Below are positions 34,701 to 47,832 of a stretch of DNA of 64,000 bases, piece by piece (position 1 is the stretch's first letter; every line of letters begins with the position of its first letter). The notes under the pieces are model-generated. The model did not search any database. It was given only the letters and a program-made list of their open reading frames with translations, and was not told where the DNA came from. The stretch spans positions 524,576 through 588,575 of the forward strand of contig NW_023998434.1 of assembly GCF_014805625.2 (NCBI RefSeq), read 5' to 3'. Position numbers and translations under genes: made by a program. The stretch is from Glossina fuscipes. Taxonomy: Eukaryota > Arthropoda > Insecta > Diptera > Glossinidae.

Positions 34701-37700
34701 AGTATACATTTTGGATACCCTACTACACACCATGTGGATGCTACATCTCTAATAAACGAATGTACTACAAAGAGTAAGTACAGGCCGGGAAAAGTAGTGA
34801 GTAAAGTCGTAGGCTAAGTTAGTTATGGATCAAATCAGATCACTTAGGCCCAGCATAAGCCGTGATGCGAACTGCGATGATTAGGGATGACGGTATGTAT
34901 GCAACAACTCTAATATACGAGAGTACGACGAAGAGTTATTTATAAGCACAGGCCGGGCAAAGCAATGAGTACGTCTTAGGTAAAGTCAGTTATGGATATA
35001 ATTCAGATCACTTATGCCAAAGCCAGGCTACGATACGAACTATGATGATTAGGGATGAAATTATGTATGCAACAACCCTAATATACGAGAGTGCGACGAA
35101 AAGTTATTTGTAAATGCAGATCGAGCATAGGTTAAGTCAATTATAGCGCGATTCAGGTCACTTATGCCAAGCACAAGCTGTGATGATTAGACATGAAAGT
35201 ATGTTTGCTATATCTCTGATATACGAGAGAATGACGAAGAGTTATGTTTAACCACAGGTCGGGCAAAGTAATGGGTATTTCATAGGTTAAGTCAATTATA
35301 GAGCAATAGAGATCACTTATGCCAAACACAACTGGGGATGAAAGTTTCAATTTAGTTAAGCGGGAAAATTTCGAAAGCATTCTCCAAATCCTCAGTGTGT
35401 AAACCTAAGCATATTTTTCATATCAATTGAAGCGATGTTGGCAGCAGAGGACGGAAGTAAGGGCCCACGGTAGTAGAGCTGCCAAGATTATTATAAGATT
35501 ATTATATTGCTTTTGGGAATCTCTAGAAGGCAGACTACTAATTATATAGATATAAGATACTGTGAGTAGCTTAGAGACACATGTATGTAAATATGAAACC
35601 GGAACTCTTATAAGGAAAAAAATATGCGTTCATTGTATCAAAAAAAAAAAAAATTCATAAAATATTTTGTTGAAAGTATTACCTATAGCTAGGTAAACAT
35701 TTTATTCGTGTGACTGACAATTTGCGGAGGCTACAAGTGTTTTGTATTTCTTAACAAATATGGTAATTGAAAAAACTCGAGCCTGCATTGATGTGAGATG
35801 GAAATCTTCTTATCAGAGTTCAACTAGCAATGTCAGTGAAGATTATTTATATTGTAGGAGAGATCTCTTGAACCCTTCGATATATGATTTGAGCGGACCA
35901 AACTAACTCATTTGCCCTACAGTACAGTACACTTGTACTTGTACAACTGCCTTGGTATCTAAAGATATCTGATATTCTCTAATACTGCAGCCGCTTGATA
36001 TTATCTTCTCATCTTACACATCTCAAAGAATTTTCGGTTGTTAATTTGCTGAATAACAGAAGAAGAAGAAAAAGAAAATATTATCTTCTTCTTTTTTTTC
36101 TAATCGCAAATCACGATTTAGTTACAAATTATTCGATTAAATTTGGCAATCATCCAAATTAACAAAAAAAAAAGAAAAGGACGTACGGACTTACGAAAAA
36201 ATCACTTTGCACTTTGTAACCAATCTCTTGATAAATTCATCACATTTACAGGGTTCTACGTCTTTTATGGTCAAGTTGTAACATTTTTCTTTATTTTTTG
36301 CATTTTCGTTACACTATTGACTGTAATGTGATATTAAAAAAAAAAGAAAAAGAGCATCGAGAGAAATGGACCTTTTTCTTTTTTTCTCATTCATTTCGTT
36401 CGCTTGTTAAAAACAAAAAGAGTTAAAAATTTTTTAATTTATACATAATGCGTATTAAGTGTAATTGTTTGGGTTCTGAAGGTGATGTGCCAGGGCTGGC
36501 GCGAATGCCTGGAAATGGAAATGGTTAAATTGGTTTTAGGTCATGGATATTCGTGTTCATATCATCGATACGGTCCGTGTAAATGTAATATTATAAAAAT
36601 GCAATAAAGTTAATTGCAAAGCCGCAGCTAATTAATTAAATTTAATTCAATTGAATTTTTAGCATAGAATGAAAATTTACACTTTCATGTATTATGTCAA
36701 GAAAGTACCGGGTAGCATGACGATGCTACTCAGAATGCGGTCCGATGGTCAGGATAGGTAGAGGTAAGAAATGGCCCCAGCCCCAGAAAGGTGACCGAGC
36801 ACTTACTATAGACACAACCCAACATGTACTGTAATTAAATTTTTGCTTACCGAATAGCTAAGGATTGAAATTCTGATTAAAGGATCGTAGGCTTGAAAGA
36901 ATTTTTGCGATTCTGGCTTTGATCAAACAAAGAATTTGTTGGCGAAATTTTTGGCAAAATGTTAATGTTGGATAACCAATCATCCATAAGTATGTTCCTA
37001 CAATGCAGAAATTACGAGACATTTCCTTTGCTATAGTACGAAAGCTTGTTCGACTATAGTCTTGTTCCGAAGAAAGTCGATCGTTTCCTCTCTTGTATAG
37101 AAATTATTAGCCAAAATTTCGGCTAATGTCGTTTTGTTTCCAAAGCAACTTGTAAATGGAAGCATGCTCGTGTGGCTTTTTGTCTCTCAAAAAGTGATTT
37201 GAAAGAGGTCCTTAAAGGAGATGACACCACCGTAAGGGTTAAGAAAAAAATCATTTTTTTTGACACAATTTCTTATTAGCATAGAAGAAGGTTTTCGATG
37301 AGATGATCAGGCATAAATTTAAGTATTAAAAAAAATTCTCGAAAATATATACTGCACGCAAATGATTTTATTTAAACACAAGCTTGCCTTGGCTAAGCTT
37401 GAATTTATTTCTTTGCTTTAAAAACTTTGTTCGAAAAAAGTAAAATTATTTTCTCGAAAATTCCCGTTACTTTTTTGACAATATATATTGCGGAAATATG
37501 ATTTACTATGGCGTATCCCGTATACAACAAGTTAATAAAATAAAAATAAAAAAAATAAAAAATGATTAACAAATAAAAAAAAAAATGGTATGCAAGAGAA
37601 CCATACATTCATCTTCGAGTAAATCCGGAATGCTCAGCATTTCATTATTTTTATTCAATATTAAGTGTGAGTAGACTTAAAAAGCAATTTTTACTGGACC

Positions 37701-40700
37701 CAATTTATGACACTCGATATCGATTCAACTCCATGATAATTTGACTATGTTACTCGAAAGCAATTTTACGATCGAAATATTTTCAAATCGATACTAAGTA
37801 AAATTGCATGCTATGTCGATAATTAATAGGTACCAAGTTTATTCACCTCCGATCTAAATTCTCAGTCAATACTTTTGAATTTACGAACGCTCATCCCACT
37901 TGTAAATTTCCTCAAAATTGAATGAAAAGGATTGAATCTTTAGATCAGACAATCCTCTGTAGGAAATGGCACAGTATCTTGGAACTGATTCGCTAAAAAA
38001 CAGCTTATGTTGGCAGAAAAGATTGTCTTCTATTCGTCTATAAGCCCTGAGAGATTTGTCTGCTTGACACAAGTAATCCTGAAAGATTTTATTCAGAAAT
38101 TCATATTCGACAGGATTTTTTAAAAACGTATACGTCCCGAAAGCAGTGCAACCTATTGAGTCAACACGTTTAAGTATCTAGTTTGCCTTGCTCTTGAAGT
38201 AAATTTAAAAGATCTTCTAAGAAATCTTGAACTTTTTTTCTCTTGATTCAGAAAACTGTATAAAAAGATTTTGAAGAATTTCTCAACTGTGCAATAATCA
38301 ATAAATGATTATTCCATAGTTTGTTGCAGGCGAGAGAAAAGTTGAGTTAAAAAAGTTCCTACAAAGTGTTGGAAACTCGTTCCTGAAGCAATTCTTCATC
38401 GAGCAGTAGCTCACTTTCTTATACGAAAACATGTAAGAAAGTTATATTCGGCTGTGACCGAATTATTTTATTTGATACCCATATCGTTGGTATAGTTATC
38501 TACCGCGATTACATTTTAAAATTAACCCATTTTTAGGCCGATAATATATCTACATTTGAGGAGTGTACAAAATAGTTTTAGACATCCTATCTTGTTTGCC
38601 TTATGATAAATAGTTATAAAGCCTCAAGTTTTGAGAAAACTTAAATTTAATTACGTGTAACTTTGTGATGAAAGGGCCGATTGGTTCCATAGTTGGACCT
38701 AGAGAGGTAAGTGTCTCGCAAACTAATTGTGGAAAATTTAATTCTTTTAATATTAATAATATCCGAGTAAAGAGCAAAATTCCAAGAATTCTTACTAGAA
38801 AAAAACGAAGTTGCGTTCAATTTACGCACCAGTCGGAGCTTCTACTCTGACCAATTTGGTCTATTTTCAATATGAACCTGTGGGCAAAAAGATCAAACGT
38901 TTTTACAAAATTTGAAGTAGATATCTTTATTTTTGCGATCAGGCGAGTGCCAACAATACACAGGCATACATACGTACAGACGGACAGACAAGTCTATATT
39001 AATTCAGGATTGCAAACTGATCAAGAATATGTATACTTTATAGGATTTCTAAGGCTTTGCTTTGGGTGTTATATGCATTATAGAAATAATCTTACAGTGC
39101 TGGGTATAAAAGAAGCATTTTTCAACCACATTGCTGTTACAAATAATATAATATGTCTATTTAGATCTTTTAAGGGAGTATTTAAAAAATATATGAAAGT
39201 AAGCTTTAGCCTGAAAAGATTAGCTTTCCAAGTCTTATTAAAGAGGTGGATACCTTTTCTGACTAAACAAACTTCTTTTTATGGATGGATATAAAAAGAA
39301 GTTTGCTTTGTTTAGCTACATTTCGACGATTCCTCTTTTTTTGTGCTTGTAAGGAAAAAAAAAAAAAAAAATGGCTGCTATATATATCCAGGAAAGTGAA
39401 AAATGAGAAAATATTTTGAAAACCGCTTTCTGAAATTATATTTGAATATATAATAAAAACGAGTATATTTTCGTGCAAATACTTTGATAATTCAATTATA
39501 AACTAACAGAATCAGTTATTAACGATATATATATGTGTATGTGTGTATATTAGTATATGAAAATTTTAAATAATATTTCATATATAAGTGTGAGTATATG
39601 AAAAGCAGCATTTTACCTGTTTGTGGTTGTAATTCGATTAAACTGTTCCAGATACTGCGTGTAGCGAGCGTATAATAACCGATTTCAGCATTCGGATGTA
39701 AACCAAATACATCCGGTTTATTTACCAAAGCTAATTTGTCAATATGCTCTGTGAGGTGGTAGAAAAAAAAAAAAAAATAAAATAAATATATATATAGATA
39801 TATATATATATATGAGATATACACAAAACTTTTCAAATCATAGTTTCGTGTAAATGTTTACGTTTGTACGTACCTATGAAATCTTCTTTTAACACTGTTT
39901 CCTCCTCTGGCAAACAATAATCGGTATGCTCGTCAATGTAAAAGTGAAACGGTTGAAAGGTGTCGAACAGGAAATCACCCATATATTCATTCATATAAGT
40001 GCGTGTAATACGACGATCAAAATCATCAATCACACGTCCGCCATACATAACCTAAAAAAAGTGTTTTGATTTGTTTTTTTTTTTTTTTTTGTTTACATGT
40101 GAATTGAACGTAACAGTGCTTTACCTCGCCGATTAAATATTTTAAACTATTCCACGGTACACGTTCATCGGTAATGCGATTTAAGTAGGTTTGCAAGATT
40201 TCCAGGCAAACATTAAAATCCGATTCATTGAAATCGTAACTTATATTCCAACCTAATTTATCGTATTTACGTCGTTCCTTTCATACGCACACACACACAC
40301 GTTTACAATATGTATTGATATAAACAAAAGAAAATCAAAAACAAAAAAAAAAAAGGAAAAAAGGGAAAAAAGAAGAAGAAGAAGAAAAAAAAAAAAGGAG
40401 AAAATAAAATTTATATGTTTGAACGGGATCCAAAGTAAACAAGTATTTAAAGAAATATGTTCACAAAATTGTTATTAATGAACATTTGCTGTGCTTGTGC
40501 TGGACGGACGATGATGGTGTTTTGTACCCGTTTTTTTTTTTTTTTTTATTATACAACAACACAATTTCTTTTCTTTTAGTTTTACGCTGTACTACTTTAA
40601 TTTCATCCAGGACGACTTGGCAAATATAAAAACCAGTTCATACATATATACAGATACATTCTACATATATATATATATAAATATCTTAAATATGTGTTCA

Positions 40701-43700
40701 GTAAAATCTATCAATAGCTAGCATATAAATGCAATTTGGAAAATTAATAAATAAAATACGGCCAAAAGGAATAGCGCGACAGGGAGTGGGAAAAGGCGAG
40801 AAAGAAAAATTGTGAAAAAAGTTGAACTTATTTTGTACTAAATCATTACTACTCTCTCTCTGTTTCGTTGGTAAACGCCTTTTATGCCAAGATGTACAAT
40901 ATGACTGCACACATTTATAACGAATTAAAAGAAGACAAATGAATGCAAATATAAACTGAAATCTATCGAATTCCTAATGCTGATCAATTTGATCGCAAAC
41001 ACGCTATGCTATCGGAAGTGTTTTTCGCTTTAATACGAACGATTTAATAAAATTCGTATACAGCTATTCTTTTATCTAAAAATCAAATTGAAACCATATT
41101 GAATTTGATAAACAATAAATAAAATATTTCAAATGGACAAGTATTGGACGGATGAACGGACGGGCACTTGAAAAGCATTTAATTTCATTTTGTATATAAA
41201 CATGCACATATACATGCACACGTTCATACGTACATACTTAAAACGCATATATGTGCAATGCTTACATATATATGTAATAATATAATATATCGAAATCATT
41301 TGTTACATATATGTGTAACATGTGTTTGTAGCATTTGAAATACGTATATGTTCGCGCTAAGCTTTAATAAAAAACAAAAAATTAATATCTAAAAAAATAA
41401 AACAAAAAATAATTATATATATTTTTTTATGTAAATTTTTTTTTTCACTTACTTGCACAACACCGTGGAAAAATGCCAAAACATAGACTACCGGTAAAAA
41501 TGCTTTGTGTGGACAGCACTCTAACCGATCTTGACGTACTTTGAAAAACGTTGAGCGTAAATTTAATTTCAAGCCATTTGGCGGTTCGGTAACAACTTGG
41601 ATGTATTAAAAAAGAAAATAAAAAAAAAAAAAACGATTACATACGTATCCGTTAATTTAATTTAAATTCATTTATAATTGATTTAAATTCCTTGCAATTA
41701 AAAATCTTTCTTGGTGTGTTTTTTGTTTTATGAAAGAGAGATTAATTTTAAATTCCCTTAAAGAATTGCTTTTACAAGCTTTCTATTAGGATTTTAAATC
41801 GAAAGTCTATAGCATACTTTTGGGCTAAATTGTAATAATATGCTGAGCATAGCTTCTTCTTGTATGATGATAAGAAGTAATATTGTACTTTAAATGCGAT
41901 CCAAATTTCAAAAGGATTTTTTTAATAAAATTATTAAAATTGCTTTTTATTCATTATATTTCTTTTTTCAAGTATTACTAGGTTCAAATGCTTTTGTTTT
42001 ATATTGAATTTAGAAAATTGATTTTGAACAAAATAAATTCTTCAATTTATTCTGAACATTCTTTTAAATAAGGAGATGGCTGCTAAGAGCAAATTTCCTG
42101 CAAAGCGACCTCTATATCATAGTTGATGTTTAGGAATTAATTTTCGATTGGATTATATTTATGATTTTGAAAGTCTAATAAGAGGGATATTTTTTTTTTT
42201 GCTTCGGACAGTGGAATGTGATATATGATGAAATCGAGAATCAACAGTTTTCGTTTAGTTTTCATCGGGTGCGGTTGACTTGAGTTTTTACGGTAGCGCG
42301 AAATTTATCAGATAAGTTCAGAAGAAGTGTTGAGTTTTTGGAGAAAATAAGTAAAAGAAAGTTGCAGATTTTAATATTTATTTTACTATTTTTTACTTAT
42401 AATAGTTTTTTCAATAAATAAAAGAAGTGTTTGTTTCATCCAAAGAAAGATGCTGTTGTTTTACAATTTTTTTTTTTAAAACTCTTTTTTTAATATTTTG
42501 GCGGACATTTTGTATTTTATTGACAAGTGTTAAAAAATGTTCTTAAAAAAAAAAAGAGCAAATAGTCGCGAGTGTTAACATTTATTGTATTATCGGTTAT
42601 TTATAATTTTTTATTTTTTGATGGACTTTTTAATGATTTTTAGAAGAGTTTATTAAACGTTTGCTTTATTCATCCAATATTTGCCTGAGGAACGGTGCTC
42701 TTCTTGTTCTTCTAACTTTTAGTTATGTTCTAATAATGCAAACACAATTGTTTTTCTACTGTTTTTATGTATAACAGAAAAGAAATTGTTTTTGTTTTTT
42801 CGCTTAGAATACGCAATCGGCAATTTTCGTTTTTCAAGTCGTCGGGTATGCAATATACAACTTCGTGAAACGAAGCAACTAAGAATACAAGTTAAATTTT
42901 TGCTATGCCTTGTTTGAAATGGGTTTTATTTTTTTATTGCTATAATTTTAGCTAAGACATTAGAGAAAAAATGCATTTAATAAGTGAATTTGTCGTTTTC
43001 GGTGCGTTTCGTTGCGTTGTTTTCGGTGCGTTTTCGTTTTGTAAAATTGTCGCAATATTAACAGAACTCTCGGTGACGTTGCATTTTCGGCTAAATAAAT
43101 ACTGGCGCTAATATTGCGTTCGCAGAGAGTGCGTGAGAAAACTTAAAAACAAATTACAAATATTATCGAAATAATTGAGCAGGCACTGCTACGACTTTAA
43201 AAGGTGAGTTAAAGAAAACGAAAAAAAAATCTTCCTCTTACACATATCATATATGAATGAAATTTCAAAGTTATGTTCTACACACACACACACACACAGA
43301 CACACACACAAATACACCACATTCTTCAAAGACAATTTAAATTCACTTCACTATTTGTTGCACTTGTATTATTTTTGCCTTTGATTCGCTTTTGATTTGC
43401 TTTGCTTATATATAGGCTAGTTTTTATTTAGAAGAACCTTTTCGTATGTATGTTCCATTAAAACCCTTTTGTAAAAAAATATAATAAAGATTGATTAAAT
43501 TACGTACAAAAGATGTATTAAGTTTGTGCGGATGCCTACAGCAGCGAGAAGGACTTGAGATAGAGCCACCTTTCATTATAACTATCTACTCAAAATCCGC
43601 CTGTCTGTCTGTCTGTCCGTCCTGTATCCTTATGTTCAAGCTAACGGCCGCAATTTGTGATATATTTTATTGAAATATGATGCACTGACGTCTTTTAGCC

Positions 43701-44803
43701 TATGTATAAGCGCTGGTCAAAATGGTTCGGATCAGATCACATTTCCCACAGCATTTTATTCTGCAAAGTCGTTATATTAAGTCAAATCGTAAGGGATGTA
43801 TTTAATGCTAGGCTGTGGCCCACTATAAGGTTCTTTCGCTTTCGTTTTGATTTGTATGGAGAGCGAAAAGCCTAGATTTCGTTATCCTTAATTTTTTTTA
43901 GAACAAAAAGAGAAAGCGCTTTTGTTTTTGAGTATACTTACGATTAAAAGAAAAAGTTAAAATAACAAACGATGAGTGACATCTAATGAACAGACGCTTA
44001 TCTTCTAATCTAAGATCTTTTGCAATCCATCCTTTACTTATCATATGATTGAGTAAACGTAAAAAAGTATTAGAAAATCGAAAAAGGGGAAAATTATATA
44101 ACTAATTACTCGCGTGTGTAAACAACCGTCAATTTTGATTATCAACACAGTAAACTTTAATACTACATAGCAGCAACAACAACAACAACTAATAGTCGAT
44201 GAAAACGCAGGTTCTTCCCTATCTTTTATTTATTTTAACACATGTTAATCGCACATAGTTAAATGATAAATGTTCGAACTTTTTTTATTTGTTTTTTCGT
44301 TTTATTTTTATTTACCTTTTAATGATTTTTGTAAAATACCAATTGGGAAATTATCGCTGGCATCTGTGGTAATCCATAAACGAAAATCGGGATGAGGTTG
44401 TTCGACCTTTTCTAAATACTTTTCCAATTGACGGACAAAACTAATTAATAAATGACCATTTTGTAGCATCAGCCACATGCCCTGTTGTATGGACGTTTCT
44501 AATAAACGTATAGCAGCCTTAAAAGGATAATGAAAACATTTTTTTAATAATTTACAAATGTTTTTTAATAAATTGAAAAGGAGGGAAATAAGTAAAACGA
44601 AAGAATAACAAATGAAGAGAAATATAAATAAATGAATAAAACAAAATTTCCAACACTTCAAGCAATACATACATACATATTTCGCTTTAGGTTAAAGTGT
44701 TGTTTGGCATATTGTTAAAGTGCTGATTAAAGAAATTGAATGTTCACATAAATGTATGTGTGAGTGTGTGTGTGTGTGTGCATAGTGATTTGTGACTAGA
44801 GTT

Positions 44804-44839
<36 letters not shown>

Positions 44840-45418
44840 GCATGACACACTATGTGTCGCATATATATATATATATATATGTGTGTGTGTCTGATTGTAG
44901 GAATACAGAATGAATCAATTCACAGTGCATAAAAAGTGTCTGTTTGTCGATGTGTGCAAGCGAATACAGGATATTGTGCCACAGTTCGTGACTAAAATTG
45001 ACACTTGATTGTCATTGGTATCACTAGACTCTAGAGTTTATTGGAAAGATGAAGGGTGTATATAAACGTATACACATACATTTATCTATCTATGAGTAGT
45101 TTGTATGTCTGTGTATTTACTTTTATCTGCAGATTGTGTGTAAATGACATAGCGTAGCATTTTCTCTATATATTGCGCCATGAGAGATTGGTAAACGGTG
45201 ACGGGTCTGTTGGTTAGCTGGTTATTTGGTTGGTTATCTTTCATGGCGTTTTATTTATTTGTTTGTTTGTTTATTTACTGGTGGTGTGCTGCTGTGTGTG
45301 TTATGTACTCGCAGTTTTGTTTATCTGTTGTTGTTTATTTGCTTTGGCAGCACAAATTGACACAATAGACGTGTTCACTAGCTAATACTCTCAATACTGT
45401 CCAGGGTAAATTACTATA

Positions 45419-45454
<36 letters not shown>

Positions 45455-47274
45455 AGTTATATATATATATAACTATGTATATATATATATAGTAAGATTT
45501 TATGTATGGGTTTATGGGTCAGTATTCATGCTAGCGCTCTACAAATACTACTAAAGCTTTATCTCTCGCATTACACGCACATAAAAACTCATACCTTAGT
45601 TGATTGACTCACCTTTTCCTGCCCTTGTCCCAATGATATGTGACAAAAGTTACCCAGGCCACCGCCAACTTGCTCCGCCAATTTCATCAAATCATTTGTG
45701 GGATCAGAACCGGCACTCAATATGAATACTACCGGTATGTTGCAGGTTGTTTGCTCGAATATGTTTATGAAACTTACCACCGGCGGCATTATGAAAAACT
45801 CGTCCATTGTATCGACAATATATTGATTTATCGAACGGAATATGCGATCAACACGGAAACAACGTAAAAACATTAATTTCTTTAGGGAGATATCAAAAAC
45901 AAACCCATTAGAACAACATAAAAAAAAGTAGGTGGATATATATATAGTATATATATATATATATATAGTATATATATATATATACTATATATTACAGTTG
46001 TTGCTTTTGTTGTTTTGCTGATGCTGTTGTTATTGTGATAGTAATGAATGACTCTGCTGGTGGTGTTGCACAATTCCTCAGCACAATTCATTGCGTAAAT
46101 AACGAATGCATGGAATTGATTGTGAAATAATGTGACGTTGTTTGTTGTTCCTTGCTCCGCATAGTTGATTGGAAAATTGTATGGCCATCAGAAGCCAACA
46201 ATGTTAACTGATGTTCGCATCGTATATCGTTGTATTAGAAATGCATGTATATGTATGTATGTATATATGTTTGTGTTCGCTAAGGCAACAACAACAAGTT
46301 TTATTGTGGAGAAAGTTCAACTTCCTTACTGACACTTTAATAATAATAATAATAATGATATGCGACGATGACGACGACATCAGCAGATGCCAGGCTTGCG
46401 TTATTGGTTCTTCTCCTTAACCATGAAACATTATTAAGTAATGTGGCGGAAAATTAATAATTTATTGAAAAAATGAAAAAACAACTAAATATTTAAATTG
46501 AAAAAGCACACTTAGTCGATAATGCCGAGTTTATAGTTAAAAAGGAAAATAGAGAGAAGCAATAGCAGAGAAGCAAAATGAGAAATAAAAATTAATAAAA
46601 TTCATCGTTCACCTTAACCAACGCCCCCGCATACATATGTATATATATCCCGACTATAAACAATCATAATCCACAAACGAACATAAAATATGGTAAAGTA
46701 GAATCCAATTAAGTGACTCTCGATATAGAGAGTTATATAGCAGGCGAAATTTGCAGTGGCCAGGTAGATAACTACGCGTGCATGGTATACAGAAATATTA
46801 CCAGCAACTCAGACTCAAGGCATAACACCAGCGTAATAGAAAACCTTGAGATGTGCGAAGAATTAGAAGCAGGTGGCAAAAGGGGCGGAGGAGCACATTG
46901 GTGCGAGGAAGCTCCAATTGGGGTAACTTAGCAGCTGCATTTGACTAAATTCACCATAAAAATCTCGTTATATTGTATGTGAATGTTATGAAAGCCAACT
47001 ATAACTAAGTACGTGTGTACGTATGTATGTATGATGGCGCATAGGTGCTGAAAGTTGAGTAAAAACTCCTCTTAGCTTCGTACCTCGTAGGAGATATAAT
47101 TGTGTGGTCATGTGTACACGTTGCGTATATGAATGTAGATAGTGGAGTAACTTGCCTGGAATGAATTGCACTTAATATTATATTCAGCAGGGCAGGCGAC
47201 TTCTTCAGGATTTTCCAAATCGTACCACTAACCAGCCAATGGGTATTAACAGTTATGTTGCGGTTGTTGATGAC

Positions 47275-47313
<39 letters not shown>

Positions 47314-47792
47314 ATTATTTATAATCGTGCATCAATATTTTTATATAACAGAAAGCAAGTAGTGAGAAGAAGTATATATATACACATATATATACGCATT
47401 GAAGGCGACGCATTAAAGTTCAGAATTTTATATTGAAGTCATCAGATGTCATGTTTGCAAGCAGCAGCAGCAGCAGCAGCAGCATGACAGTCAATATTCA
47501 CATGAAATGAAAACAAAGAAAATTTTCAATTTAAGTCACCGTGTCAGTCCATCATTAGCTTTGACTGTACTGTAGGAGTGCTGATCATTGCCAAGTATTT
47601 AATAATACATCTGGACACGCTTAAATAAGTAATCATAGCGAAATATATATATATAGTTTTGCTTTTTGTCACATATGTGTTAGTAATCGCCCTCTGGCAG
47701 GTATTCGAATGCTTATTAAAGTAAACGACAGAGGGACATTTAAATAAAGACAGAAACTTCGAAGTTATTGATAAGCGGGCGGAGAAGCGGAA

Positions 47793-47832
<40 letters not shown>

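Larger units (their letters stand above)
28005..39616. other. Giant dynein intron (11.6 kb, interrupted by an assembly gap)
   Basis: This intron separates the codons ..QPQTG and GEASGG.. of the C-terminal domain. It is AT-rich and shows no convincing nested gene. It contains AT runs (about 28636-28662, 29539-29561, 30583-30612), a 27-base perfect palindrome (30945-30971), a GA-rich tract against the N gap (31689-31875), a second GA tract (33480-33512), a four-copy tandem array (34735-35350) and A/T homopolymers. It also has scattered words of fly interspersed repeats (gacggacagacaag at 38980). Its true length is unknown because of the gap. Confidence 0.75.
41596..44315. other. Dynein intron (2.7 kb) with repeat C copy 2 and repeat A copy 3
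   Basis: It contains the inverted copy of repeat family C (41735-42350), a CG-richer patch ending in a splice-donor-like site (42950-43215), an AC microsatellite (43278-43310) and repeat family A copy 3 (43505-43790). No coding exon is recognised. Confidence 0.6.

Noticed and set aside
47239..47436. Poly-Asp open frame
   Set aside because: Product of a GAT microsatellite in a dynein intron.
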